From Staphylococcus epidermidis (GTDB lineage: Bacteria > Bacillota_I > Bacilli_A > RFN20 > CAG-826), in assembly GCA_945870555.1 (NCBI GenBank), contig CAMBSI010000005.1, positions 1-38,401 of the forward strand: DNA of 38,401 bases, written 5' to 3'. The position numbers and the translations under genes were made by a program. Under the pieces are notes generated by a model. That model did no database searches and was not told the DNA's origin. It saw nothing but the letters and a program-made list of their open reading frames with translations. Each line of letters opens with the position of its first letter. Within the stretch, counting starts at the first letter, position 1. Below, in pieces: positions 18,229 through 27,943 of the stretch.

Positions 18229-19139
18229 TGAAAAAGAACCTTACGCTTTTCACGATTGTTTATTCCATTGCCTTAAGCACGGGCACTGGTTATTCCTTAC
18301 TTGATACCTTTGTCTTTACATTGGGTGGTAACAGCGGTTCAAATATTTTGTCTTCTGCTAGTAGTGAATCCACTCCACCAACATCCATCACACCAACATA
18401 TACAGAATTCTCGTACATCGATCAAGATATGACCTTGGACATTGATGTGATTCGGCGATACGAAACGCAAGTTTATGTGGCAGTCTTAACAACCACCGAT
18501 CATCGTCTCATCAAATCCGCATTCGGTTTTGATACGTACGGAAGAAATTATAAAGAAAAAACATCAGTCATGGCGACAAGAAAAGAAGCCATTTTTGCAA
18601 TCAATGGAGACTATTATGGGTTTCGAGATATTGGATTTGTGGTGAGAAATGGGATCGTCTATCGCATTACCCCACGCCCCGCGGATGCAGATGATGCGGT
18701 TATTTTAAAAGATAACGGAACCATGCAAACTTTTGAAGAAGTGAACACAAGTTTACAAACCCTCAATAGTCTACAACCTTGGCAAGTTTGGTCGTTTGGT
18801 CCAGTGCTCATCAATCAATCCGCGATTGTGGTGACTCCTTCAACCAAAGTACCTTATGAACTTTCAAGTAACCCAAGAACTGCAATTGGTCAAATCAATG
18901 ACGATCAATATATGTTTGTAGTTTCCGATGGCAGAACGTCTGAAAGTGCTGGTTTATCGGTGTACGAATTGGCATCTATCTTTGATGAATATAACGCGCG
19001 TTTTGCTTACAACCTTGATGGCGGAGGTTCTGCAACCATGTGGTTTCATGGCCGCATTATCAACAAACCCGTCAATAGTGGATCCACCATTTCTGAACGA
19101 TCGATTAGTGATATCGTTTATGTAGGTTATGAACTTTAA
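18225..19139 (+). CDS. Secreted or anchored NAGPA-domain phosphodiester glycosidase (DUF2233)
   Basis: N-terminal hydrophobic signal/anchor; KEAIFAINGDYYGF, VVRNGIVYR, MFVVSDGRTSESAGLSVYELASIF, AYNLDGGGSATMWFHG. Confidence 0.87.
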   Translation: MMKKNLTLFTIVYSIALSTGTGYSLLDTFVFTLGGNSGSNILSSASSESTPPTSITPTYTEFSYIDQDMTLDIDVIRRYETQVYVAVLTTTDHRLIKSAFGFDTYGRNYKEKTSVMATRKEAIFAINGDYYGFRDIGFVVRNGIVYRITPRPADADDAVILKDNGTMQTFEEVNTSLQTLNSLQPWQVWSFGPVLINQSAIVVTPSTKVPYELSSNPRTAIGQINDDQYMFVVSDGRTSESAGLSVYELASIFDEYNARFAYNLDGGGSATMWFHGRIINKPVNSGSTISERSISDIVYVGYEL

Positions 19140-19476
19140 AATTAAACTAGGTGTAGGTTATGGCATCGTGACAATCTTCATCGGTATTTTTTCATATGTG
19201 TATTTGAGTTTTGTTCCCGGTGTCTTTAATCTTTGGATGGTGGGTGTTGCAACCGTACCGTTCGTCGGTGGGTTCATTGAATTACTTATCCGTAAACAAA
19301 AAAACACCTCAGTGGGCTGGACTTTTTATCGATTAGGTTTGGCAACCTTAACCGTGCAACTCATCTTAAAAGGAATTTATGATATTGCCTTATCAAGTTT
19401 TCGTGGAGAAACTTATTATGTGATTGCCTGGATCGTTTTAATCAGCTTAGGTTTGGTCGTACAAGCTAGAGAATAA
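19129..19476 (+). CDS. Small polytopic membrane protein
   Basis: 115-aa ORF with about four hydrophobic segments; starts inside the upstream gene (11-nt overlap). Confidence 0.6.
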   Translation: MNFKIKLGVGYGIVTIFIGIFSYVYLSFVPGVFNLWMVGVATVPFVGGFIELLIRKQKNTSVGWTFYRLGLATLTVQLILKGIYDIALSSFRGETYYVIAWIVLISLGLVVQARE

Positions 19477-20119
19477 TCCGCCATTGATTGGCTTTAGCAT
19501 ATGCAGTTAAGCGTCGATCTGGGTTTACACAAATCGCTTCTTTCGCTTTTTTAAGTAAGTCTAAATCCGCGTAAGAATCCGAATAAGCTTTGGTTTTGCT
19601 CCATATAAACCCTTTAAATTGTTTTTCAATCGCCGGAACTTTGTGTTTAGCGGTAAGAATTTCCAGGTTTGTTTTTACTTTTCCGTCCGGGTTAAAAAGC
19701 GTGGTTCCAAGAATATAATCAAACCCAAGTGATCGGTATCGTTCCAGACAAACATCAAAATTTCCCGAGAGTAAAATCGTTGTATAACCATCGACTTTAT
19801 CTTTTTGGATTTGTTTCACTAGTTTTTTATGAAGACTTTTTTTACTTTCTTCATATAAGGAATCCAAGAATACACTCAGCTGGTCAAACGAAACGGAGCC
19901 AAACAATTGACCCACTTGTTGCATCGCCCAATAACGAAAACGTTCTCGTTGAATTCCAAAGACTTTTAGTTTTTGAAGAATATATCTTGTGTAAATGCGA
20001 CGTTTAATCGTTTTAAATTGTTTTTGTGGTAAATCGGATTGTTCCCAATGTTTAAGAATCATGGGCACCGTTTGTGCTTGTAGTAAGGTTCCATCAAAGT
20101 CGTAAATTGCGTATTTCAT
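19466..20119 (-). CDS. HAD-family hydrolase (SerB/HAD-IB-like)
   Basis: MKYAIYDFDGTLLQAQT, TTILLSGNFDVCLERY, and a third motif SDSYADLDLLKKAKEAICVNPDRRL. Confidence 0.87.
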   Translation of the reverse strand: MKYAIYDFDGTLLQAQTVPMILKHWEQSDLPQKQFKTIKRRIYTRYILQKLKVFGIQRERFRYWAMQQVGQLFGSVSFDQLSVFLDSLYEESKKSLHKKLVKQIQKDKVDGYTTILLSGNFDVCLERYRSLGFDYILGTTLFNPDGKVKTNLEILTAKHKVPAIEKQFKGFIWSKTKAYSDSYADLDLLKKAKEAICVNPDRRLTAYAKANQWRIIL

Positions 20120-20194
20120 GAACACGATTATTATACCAAGATTGTTCGACGCACTCACCATCATGTTTATAATGGGGACAAGGAGAGTGAATCA

Positions 20195-21013
20195 ATGAAA
20201 AATCTTAAAGGTACCGTGTGGGTCGTCACAGGCGCAGGTAACGGGATTGGTCGTGCATTAACCCTCCATCTTCTTCGTCAAGGTGCTAAAGTTGCAGCAA
20301 TCGATATTTCTGAATCCTTTTTAAAGGAAACACAACGGGTTGCGAAGGTGAAAGCAAGTGATCTCAAAACCTATGTGCTTGATATTACAAACGAAAATAA
20401 GATACTTTTGTTACCAGATGAAGTCATCAATGATTTTGGCCAAGTCGATGGTTTGATTAATAACGCAGGAATCATTCAACCATTCGTGAGGGTGATGCAA
20501 TTAAAAAACGAAGATATTCATCGTGTCATGAATGTGAATTTTTTTGGAACCCTCCATATGTGCCGCGCATTTTTACCACACTTGTTAAAACGTCCAGAAG
20601 CAAACCTTGTCAACGTCTCGAGTATGGGAGGATTTGTTCCTGTTCCGGGTCAAGCGATTTATGGCGCATCAAAAGCTGCCGTGAAATTATTAACCGAAGC
20701 CCTTTATGCAGAACTTAAAGGAACGCCTGTGAAGGTAACCGTGGTTTTCCCTGGAGCAATCGGAACGAACATCACCACCAACTCGGGTGTGGATATGAAC
20801 ATGTCAAAAGCAGATGCTGAAAAGATGGCGAAAACACAAAAAACACTCTCTCCTGAAAGCGCTGCGGCAATGATTGTTGAAAAAGGAATCAAACAAAATC
20901 GTTATCGATTAACCGTAGGAAAAGATGCCCGCTTCCTTGATTTGATGAGTCGTTTCTTCCCTAAAATGGCAACCAATACGATTGCAAACGCAATGAAAAA
21001 TCTTTTAAAGTAA
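20195..21013 (+). CDS. Short-chain dehydrogenase/reductase
   Basis: VVTGAGNGIGRAL, LINNAGII and YGASKAAVKLL motifs; AGGAG SD. Confidence 0.94.
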   Translation: MKNLKGTVWVVTGAGNGIGRALTLHLLRQGAKVAAIDISESFLKETQRVAKVKASDLKTYVLDITNENKILLLPDEVINDFGQVDGLINNAGIIQPFVRVMQLKNEDIHRVMNVNFFGTLHMCRAFLPHLLKRPEANLVNVSSMGGFVPVPGQAIYGASKAAVKLLTEALYAELKGTPVKVTVVFPGAIGTNITTNSGVDMNMSKADAEKMAKTQKTLSPESAAAMIVEKGIKQNRYRLTVGKDARFLDLMSRFFPKMATNTIANAMKNLLK

Positions 21014-21015
21014 AA

Positions 21016-22134
21016 TTAACGACGTAGATATTCTCGATGGCCGTTGACGATGCTCGTTAAAACAAATCGATGCCGACTATTGGGAATGGTAGACGTAAAA
21101 TTTAAACTCTTTTCACGATGTTCATAACCCGTCATCAACCGTTCATACGTTGAAAAGTCAGCTTTGCGACGTTGATGAATCGTGGTTAAGAAAGCTTTTT
21201 TATCAAGCATTTTTTCGTACGCAGGTTGAAGTGTCAAATAAAAACTTTCGCCAGTTGCCCCAGATCCATAAGAAAACATGCCGATCGTTTCATTCGCTAA
21301 GGATGTTGGATAAGTCGTTAACAAAGAAATCAATGACAAGTAAAGCGACCCATTGTAAATATTTCCAACTTCCTTATTGAAAGCTTTGGTTGCCATTAAC
21401 ACTTCAGGACTTAATGGTTCCATTAATACTTCCGATGCTTTGTCGCTCATCGTCGCAAACGGCATGTGGAAACAAACGAACTTCAATGGTTTTTCTGGGC
21501 GAACTTGTTTGAGTAATTCTTTGTAACTGCGAATGGATAGTTTGCCATCGACAATGGGAACTTGAGAAAAAGATGGTCGATAAAAATCTTTATTATTTTC
21601 TACAATCGCTTGGCCTTCTTGAATCACAGCAAGTCGTGGGTTGTTACTGACAATCATCGCAACCGCACCTGCACCTTGGGTTACTTCTCCTGGTGTATTG
21701 AGACCATACCACGCAACATCACTGGCGATGACCAATGCTAATTTATCAGGATGTTGGGCGACGTAGTCTTTCGCCAACATGAGCGCACCAGTTGAGGCAT
21801 AACAAGCTTGTTTAACTTCTAAGACACGACAATGTGGTTGTAATTGTAAAAGTGCATGTAAATAAACGCCCGCAGATTTTGAAAAATCAACACCAGACTC
21901 TGTAGCAAACAATAACAATCCAATTTGATGTTCTCGACCCTTGATGAGATCTGCGCTTGCTTCTGCGGCCATCGTGATCACATCTTCAAACGGATCGATT
22001 AAAGACATTTTTTCTTGGCCAATGCCAACCGTGTACTTTTCTACGGCGACTTGCCGTACCACCGCGAGTTCAGCGAGATCAAGATAAACTTGTGGGGTAT
22101 AAAAATTGATTGCATCGATGCCGACTTTATTCAT
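21016..22134 (-). CDS. mvaS: Hydroxymethylglutaryl-CoA synthase
   Basis: VGIDAINFYTPQVYLDL, catalytic EVKQACYASTGALMLA, IASDVAWYGLNTPGEVTQGAGAVAMIV. Confidence 0.95.
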   Translation of the reverse strand: MNKVGIDAINFYTPQVYLDLAELAVVRQVAVEKYTVGIGQEKMSLIDPFEDVITMAAEASADLIKGREHQIGLLLFATESGVDFSKSAGVYLHALLQLQPHCRVLEVKQACYASTGALMLAKDYVAQHPDKLALVIASDVAWYGLNTPGEVTQGAGAVAMIVSNNPRLAVIQEGQAIVENNKDFYRPSFSQVPIVDGKLSIRSYKELLKQVRPEKPLKFVCFHMPFATMSDKASEVLMEPLSPEVLMATKAFNKEVGNIYNGSLYLSLISLLTTYPTSLANETIGMFSYGSGATGESFYLTLQPAYEKMLDKKAFLTTIHQRRKADFSTYERLMTGYEHREKSLNFTSTIPNSRHRFVLTSIVNGHREYLRR

Positions 22135-22139
22135 GGTGC

Positions 22140-23168
22140 TTACTTTCTTTCTATAGCTGTATGGGCCCGCATTAATTCATGAGGATTGGTTAAGGCTGCA
22201 AGTAAGGAAAGTTCTCCTGCAAGCACCGCGGCTGCAACCAAGTGGGCAAGGGTTTGACTACCACCTTGGCCAATGCAACCCATTTTTTCTAAGCGTTCTT
22301 TAAAAGGTGTTTCATTTTTACCATGACCAACTGTCCCAACAATAATATTTGGTATGGTCACAGAAAAATAAAGATCTTGATTGCGAACTTCGGTATAGGT
22401 AATCCCTTGTGAACCTTCAACAATATTCGCAGCGTCTTGTCCAGTTGCAAGATAGATGGCAAGCAACATGTTTGCATAATGTGCGTTTGCACTATGAATA
22501 GAACCCGCCATGATTGAACCGAGTAAATTTTTCTTAATATTAAGATCAACAATTTTCTCAGGCGTTGATTTTAGATCCTCTTCCACAACTTGACGAGGAA
22601 TGGTGATTTCTGCGATGACGTGCTTACCTCGACCCTTAATTGCATTAATCACGCTGACTTTTTTATCAACACACATATTGCCTGAAACCGAAACATACGT
22701 TGTGTTTTTAAATTGTTTTAAAATCAAATCTCCAATACCATCTGCCACTAATGTCACCATATTATGGCCACTTGCGTTATCAGAAAAAATCGCAATTCTT
22801 AAATAAACTAAGTTGGCGACTTGATAAACATCAATCGCTTGTAACTTTGCGTAACGACTTAATTTATCAACCACTTCTTTTTGTAAGGTGCTTATGTTCG
22901 CTTTCACATATTGACCAATCTTCGCGGCTTCGGATGCATCTTTGGTTTCAAGTGTAATCGAGCGTGTCATCGAGTCACTAATAAGCGTGGAACGAATGCC
23001 ACCAGCATTTTTTATGACCTTCAATCCGCGTTGAACCGAAAAAAATAAAGTGGTTTCCAAGGTTGCTAATGGAATTTGAGTTGAACTGATGGTTGAGATT
23101 TGACCTAAGTTTGTCACCGAGGAAAAGGTAACCGGACCAACCCACTTTGTGGGAATGGGTGTAAACAT
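22140..23168 (-). CDS. mvaA: Hydroxymethylglutaryl-CoA reductase, class I-like
   Basis: PLATLET, DKKVSVINAIKGRGKHVIAEITIP, KNLLGSIMAGSIHSANAHYANMLLAIYLATGQDAANIVEGSQG, SVTIPNIIVGTVG. Start set at MFTPIPTK because ATG 23186 abuts a TATAAT box. Confidence 0.9.
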   Translation of the reverse strand: MFTPIPTKWVGPVTFSSVTNLGQISTISSTQIPLATLETTLFFSVQRGLKVIKNAGGIRSTLISDSMTRSITLETKDASEAAKIGQYVKANISTLQKEVVDKLSRYAKLQAIDVYQVANLVYLRIAIFSDNASGHNMVTLVADGIGDLILKQFKNTTYVSVSGNMCVDKKVSVINAIKGRGKHVIAEITIPRQVVEEDLKSTPEKIVDLNIKKNLLGSIMAGSIHSANAHYANMLLAIYLATGQDAANIVEGSQGITYTEVRNQDLYFSVTIPNIIVGTVGHGKNETPFKERLEKMGCIGQGGSQTLAHLVAAAVLAGELSLLAALTNPHELMRAHTAIERK

Positions 23169-23222
23169 ATCTTGATTTTCTTTCATATTATAATTTTATG
23201 ATAAAACGAGGGGGAAAACCTA

Positions 23223-24584
23223 TTAAATGTTTTCCGGATCATAAAATTTATGACCGAGGTGTAATAATTCTTGATCTTGGCCCCATTTTGCAACCAAGAT
23301 TAAACCTTTGGGTTTACCATCCATGTAACCCATCGGTAAACATAAACAAGGATTGCCATAGATCGGCGCAAAACCTAACCAGGTTGGCGTGACCAGCGCA
23401 TCCAATTGCTTGCTCACCAACATGTCTTGAAACTGACTCGCTTCATGTTTTAACGTTTGATATAACTTTTCATACTCTGCATCAAAGGTGGGTGGCATCT
23501 GTTCACTGGCAAGAAGGGTGTCTTGACCATAACGTAGGCATCGTTCAGAATGCTTTACATTAAATTCAATAATCTCTTTGAGGGTTTTTGGCATACCGCG
23601 TTGGTGGTGTTGTTTGAGAAATGCATTGAGGGAAACTTTAAATTCTCTGAGTAAGGTTGGGTAATTATCAAGGGGTGGTAACGCCATGGTGATATCCACA
23701 ACCTCATGGCCTTTTTGCTTCCATGTTAATTTGGATTGGTTAAGTACAGTTTGATCATCCGCGTCATATGGTTGGTTTGAAAAATAAACATAACCGATTC
23801 TTTTTTTAGACAATGGTTTGCGAATGCCTTCAACAAAACTTGCAGGTCTTGTGACTTGAAGCGTTTGATGATCGAGGGGATCGACAAATGCAATCGCATC
23901 CATCACCACCGCACAATCAAAAACTGATTTTGCCATCGGTCCGGCGGTATCTTGCGAGGGGGCAATTGGAATAATGCCTCGTTGGGAAACCATACCGGTG
24001 GTTGGTTTAAAGGAGACAATTTGCGTTTGAAATGCTGGTGCCATTAAAGACCCATTCGTTTCCGTCCCAATCGCAACCGGAACGATATCGAGTGCAACCG
24101 CGACTGCACTTCCAGTACTTGAACCATAAGGATCAATACGTTCATCCACTGGATGTTTCACTTGGCCATACATCGATCCATAACCAGAAGGCATTTTCTC
24201 ATCACCCATAAAATATGCAAATTCAGATAAGTTTGCTTTTCCTAAAATGACAGCGCCAGCCTGAAGCAATGCATCAACGATCGGTGCGTTGGATGTTGGG
24301 ATGAAGTGTTCAAGTGCATAACTATTTGCAGTGGTTGGGGTGCCATCCGCATACATGATGTTGTCCTTGATTAAAATAGGAATGCCATCTAATAATCCTT
24401 TTGATAAGCCTTTTTTTCTTTGCTTGTCGGAGTGTTTGGCTTGTTGTTCTGCTAACGGAGATATGATTGCAATGGGATTTTTTAGCGTGGTGTTTTTGTA
24501 AGTTAGCAGCGCTTGTTGTTGCAACTGAAAACTAGTGGTTTTTCCTTGAAATAATGTTTGTTGGATCAATTTGAGTTTCGACAT
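23223..24584 (-). CDS. Amidase-signature family protein
   Basis: GIPILIKDNI, GSSTGSAVAVALDIVPVAIGTETNGSL and FKPTTGMVSQRGIIPIAPSQDTAGPM. Confidence 0.9.
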   Translation of the reverse strand: MSKLKLIQQTLFQGKTTSFQLQQQALLTYKNTTLKNPIAIISPLAEQQAKHSDKQRKKGLSKGLLDGIPILIKDNIMYADGTPTTANSYALEHFIPTSNAPIVDALLQAGAVILGKANLSEFAYFMGDEKMPSGYGSMYGQVKHPVDERIDPYGSSTGSAVAVALDIVPVAIGTETNGSLMAPAFQTQIVSFKPTTGMVSQRGIIPIAPSQDTAGPMAKSVFDCAVVMDAIAFVDPLDHQTLQVTRPASFVEGIRKPLSKKRIGYVYFSNQPYDADDQTVLNQSKLTWKQKGHEVVDITMALPPLDNYPTLLREFKVSLNAFLKQHHQRGMPKTLKEIIEFNVKHSERCLRYGQDTLLASEQMPPTFDAEYEKLYQTLKHEASQFQDMLVSKQLDALVTPTWLGFAPIYGNPCLCLPMGYMDGKPKGLILVAKWGQDQELLHLGHKFYDPENI

Positions 24585-25642
24585 TAAATTTCGATTTTCA
24601 TTCTTTCTAGTCTAGCATCTTGCCACCTAGACCAAGCACCAAGTTTTGAAAAAGTATAATAAATCCACCATTCACCATCAGAGATTTTTGGATGATCGCT
24701 TAACCCAATGAGTGTGGGGTAGAAAATTTCACCTTGTTGATAAGTTAAGTTGATTCTTGGGCCCCAATTAAACATATCCTTAGACAACATCATGAATAAA
24801 TTTTGTCCAAACAATGTATCGTCTACAAAGACCATGATGTATTCATTTCTTTTGGAGTCAAAACCAATATCAAACCAACGAATGTTACCGTTCAAAAATT
24901 CCAAGGGTGTTGATTGACCACTCAAACCTGGTTCTAAAAAAGAGCCATTAAAATACTTATAAAATGTCGGTGTTGATTCATTTAAAATCGCGTTGCTTAA
25001 ATCGCTTAAGGGACACCTTGCAACTGCCAAATTATGTTGTTTGTTAGCGCTAATTGTGTCCCGAAAAAATACATAAAGATATTCACCTTCAATGATAAAT
25101 GGGGCTCCCGCAATTTCTGCAACGACCGGGTTGTCGTTATCTAACTGGTATGTCGATTGAATAATTTTACCCAAATCAAAAAATTGTTCGCCTTCATCTT
25201 GGGAATAGGCGATGCCGATCGTGCTATAAAATTGTTGAAAGTTATTGTTGCTATGGAATTCTGCATGATAAAGCATGAATAAGGTTTCGTTCAATTTAAA
25301 GACTGGTCCACCGCCTGCATAGTTGTAAGTTTCTTTTAGGTTTTGAATAGATCTATCGGTGTAATGAACATCTTCAACTAAGTTATCAAGCGTACCTGAT
25401 GTTTTTGAAAGCAAGCCACCATTAGTTCCGTAAAATGTGTATGCATCATCTTGCTTAATTACGCCGATATTACCGTCAGGCCAAGTGTGTAAGTTTAGGT
25501 CGATTCTTTGATTTGCAGTCAAAAGCACTTCTGATTGTCCAACTTTTACGATTAAGAACTTCAAGACAAACGGTGACACAATCAAAGAAAAAATGATGAA
25601 CAATGACATGAAAGAAACAACTTTAATACTCTTGTTTTTCAT
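24584..25642 (-). CDS. Membrane-anchored/secreted five-bladed beta-propeller-like protein (possible glycoside hydrolase fold)
   Basis: N-terminal hydrophobic segment (VVSFMSLFIIFSLIVSPFVLKFLIV) followed by repeated blade-like segments (YAGGGPVFKLNETLFMLYHAEF, GAPFIIEGEYLYVFFRD, WWIYYTFSK). Start could be 25642 or 25666, not the 25879 of the raw ORF. Confidence 0.55.
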   Translation of the reverse strand: MKNKSIKVVSFMSLFIIFSLIVSPFVLKFLIVKVGQSEVLLTANQRIDLNLHTWPDGNIGVIKQDDAYTFYGTNGGLLSKTSGTLDNLVEDVHYTDRSIQNLKETYNYAGGGPVFKLNETLFMLYHAEFHSNNNFQQFYSTIGIAYSQDEGEQFFDLGKIIQSTYQLDNDNPVVAEIAGAPFIIEGEYLYVFFRDTISANKQHNLAVARCPLSDLSNAILNESTPTFYKYFNGSFLEPGLSGQSTPLEFLNGNIRWFDIGFDSKRNEYIMVFVDDTLFGQNLFMMLSKDMFNWGPRINLTYQQGEIFYPTLIGLSDHPKISDGEWWIYYTFSKLGAWSRWQDARLERMKIEI

Positions 25643-25721
25643 TGGCAATATCTTACCATGAATCATAAGATTTAACTTTTTGTCTTCGTGGTAAAATAGG
25701 TTAAGAATGAGGTGAGGTTCT

Positions 25722-26828
25722 TTGGAAAAAGAATTCGTTGCCATGTTGCTTGCCGGCGGTAAAGGGACTCGTTTAGAATCCCTGACCAAAAAGATTGCAA
25801 AACCCGCAGTTAATTTCGGTGGGAAATATCGCATTATTGATTTTCCTTTGTCTAATTGTGCCAACAGTGGCATTGACACGGTTGGGGTCTTAACTCAATA
25901 CGAAGCGATTTTGTTAAACTCCTATATTGGTAATGGTGAAAAATGGGGCTTAAATGGCATTCATTCCTTAACCGCAACCTTGCCACCAAGGCAAACAGAA
26001 GAAGGAAATGTTTGGTATCGTGGGACCGCGGATGCTATTTTTCAAAACATCGATTTTTTAGATAGTTTAAAACCAAGTTATGTATTAATTCTTTCTGGTG
26101 ACCATATTTACCGCATGAATTATCAAACCATGCTTGAAGCCCATAAACGTGCAAACGCAGATTTAACGGTGGCCGTGATTCAAGTTGAAAAAAAGGAAGC
26201 ATCTCGGTTTGGCATCATGAGTGTAGATGCCGATCAAATGATTGTTCAATTTGAAGAAAAACCGGCGCAACCAAAATCAACCTTAGCGTCGATGGGTATT
26301 TATATCTTTAATTACAAAGAACTACGCCAAGCTTTAATCGCGGATGGAAAAGATGAAACCTCCGAACATGATTTTGGTAAAAATATAATCCCAACACTTC
26401 TAAAAGCAAAAAAGCGCCTTTTAGCATACCCATTTAAAGGTTACTGGCGAGACGTAGGAACCATCGAATCTCTATGGGAAGCCAACATGGATTTAATTAA
26501 TGTCAATGAAGCAAAAGGTTTATTGCAAAATGATGACTTAAAACTGTTCACCGAAGACACCCGAAGTTTACCTCATTATTTAGGTGAAAAAGCCAAAGTT
26601 AAAGATTCTTTAATTAACCAAGGTGCTGTGATTTTTGGTTCCGTTGATCATAGTGTGATTTTTCATGATGTCATCATCGAAGAAGGTGCCAGCGTCGTGG
26701 ATGCCGTCATCATGCCTGGGGCTGTGATTAAATCAGGAAGCGTTTTGAAAAAAGTATTGGTTGCGCCGAATGTGAAAGTCGACCGGTCGATTAACGGAGG
26801 AGCCAACGTCATCTTGGTGGATAAATAA
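25722..26828 (+). CDS. glgC: Glucose-1-phosphate adenylyltransferase catalytic subunit (TTG start)
   Basis: [61 protein letters not shown] and C-terminal beta-helix repeats; strong GAGGTGAGG SD. Confidence 0.97.
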   Translation: MEKEFVAMLLAGGKGTRLESLTKKIAKPAVNFGGKYRIIDFPLSNCANSGIDTVGVLTQYEAILLNSYIGNGEKWGLNGIHSLTATLPPRQTEEGNVWYRGTADAIFQNIDFLDSLKPSYVLILSGDHIYRMNYQTMLEAHKRANADLTVAVIQVEKKEASRFGIMSVDADQMIVQFEEKPAQPKSTLASMGIYIFNYKELRQALIADGKDETSEHDFGKNIIPTLLKAKKRLLAYPFKGYWRDVGTIESLWEANMDLINVNEAKGLLQNDDLKLFTEDTRSLPHYLGEKAKVKDSLINQGAVIFGSVDHSVIFHDVIIEEGASVVDAVIMPGAVIKSGSVLKKVLVAPNVKVDRSINGGANVILVDK

Positions 26829-26830
26829 TC

Positions 26831-27943
26831 ATGCCAAAAATCATGGGGTTTTGTAATCTTCACGGTAATAAATCGCTTGGACCACTCACAGAAAATCGTC
26901 CATTAGGTTCAACGAGTTTTCTTGCCCGCTATGCCTTGATGGATTTTACCCTCTCTAATTTTTCAAACTCTGGGATTGATAAGGTTGGGATCTTAATGGA
27001 AACGCAACCGCGTTCCATCATGAAACATTTAGGTTCTACAAACGTCTTTAACAACAACACCAAACTAGGTTTTGAACAAGTGCTCTATAACGAAAAACAC
27101 GCCAACAACCCCTTATATAATCACGATCTAAACAACCTCCGTGCGAATGATTGGTTGTTGCTTGATAACCGCCCAGATGTCGTGGTGATCGCTCCGAGTG
27201 ATCTCATTTATACGTTTGACTTTAAACCCTTGATCAAGCAACACCTTGAACAACAAGAAAAGGTGACAATGGTTTATACAAAAATTAAAACCGGTAAAAC
27301 CCAATTTAAATCTTGTGATCTCGTTAGCCTTCAACAAGGGCGTGTGGTTGGTCTACTACAAAACTTCGGAACCAAAGATGATGTAGATGTTAGCTTAGAT
27401 ACCTTTGTGATATCGACGTCGTATTTATACCAATTGCTTGCGATGGCTCCAACCATCTCTGCAACGTTTAGTTTAAAGGAACTCATTCGTTATTTGTTAA
27501 GCCAAGGTCGTGAAACATTTGGTGCATATAAACACCTTGGATACGCACGTTCGTTTGATAGCCTTCAAAGTTACTTTGATTACTCGATGGAATTCTTAGA
27601 CTATGACTTTCGGCGAAAAGTTTTTGCAGATGACTGGCCAATTTATACCATCTCCCATAACACCGCACCGGCAAGTTATGGACCGAATGCAATTGTAAAA
27701 AATAGCATGATCGCAAACGGGGCAAAGATTTATGGAACGGTCATCAACTCCATCATCTCTCGTAATGTCACGATTGAAGAAGGTGCACGCGTTGAAAATT
27801 CGATTATCTTTACCGATACAAAAGTAAGTCCAGATGTCACGATTAAAGATGCCATCGTTGATAAATATGTTCGGATTGAAAAAACAAAAAACCTTGCAGG
27901 TAAAGATTCCCCTCTTTATATTAAGCAGGGAGAAAAACTGTAA
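26831..27943 (+). CDS. glgD: Glucose-1-phosphate adenylyltransferase subunit GlgD
   Basis: Nucleotidyltransferase-like fold lacking the GGxGTRL loop (GNKSLGPLTENRPLGSTSFLARYALMDFTLSNFSNSGI), C-terminal hexapeptide repeats, adjacent to glgC. Confidence 0.93.
   Translation: MPKIMGFCNLHGNKSLGPLTENRPLGSTSFLARYALMDFTLSNFSNSGIDKVGILMETQPRSIMKHLGSTNVFNNNTKLGFEQVLYNEKHANNPLYNHDLNNLRANDWLLLDNRPDVVVIAPSDLIYTFDFKPLIKQHLEQQEKVTMVYTKIKTGKTQFKSCDLVSLQQGRVVGLLQNFGTKDDVDVSLDTFVISTSYLYQLLAMAPTISATFSLKELIRYLLSQGRETFGAYKHLGYARSFDSLQSYFDYSMEFLDYDFRRKVFADDWPIYTISHNTAPASYGPNAIVKNSMIANGAKIYGTVINSIISRNVTIEEGARVENSIIFTDTKVSPDVTIKDAIVDKYVRIEKTKNLAGKDSPLYIKQGEKL

Noticed and set aside
25643-25879. Long N-terminal extension of the 24584..25879 minus ORF
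   Set aside because: It runs antisense into glgC; a signal/TM start at 25642 (or 25666) is more plausible.
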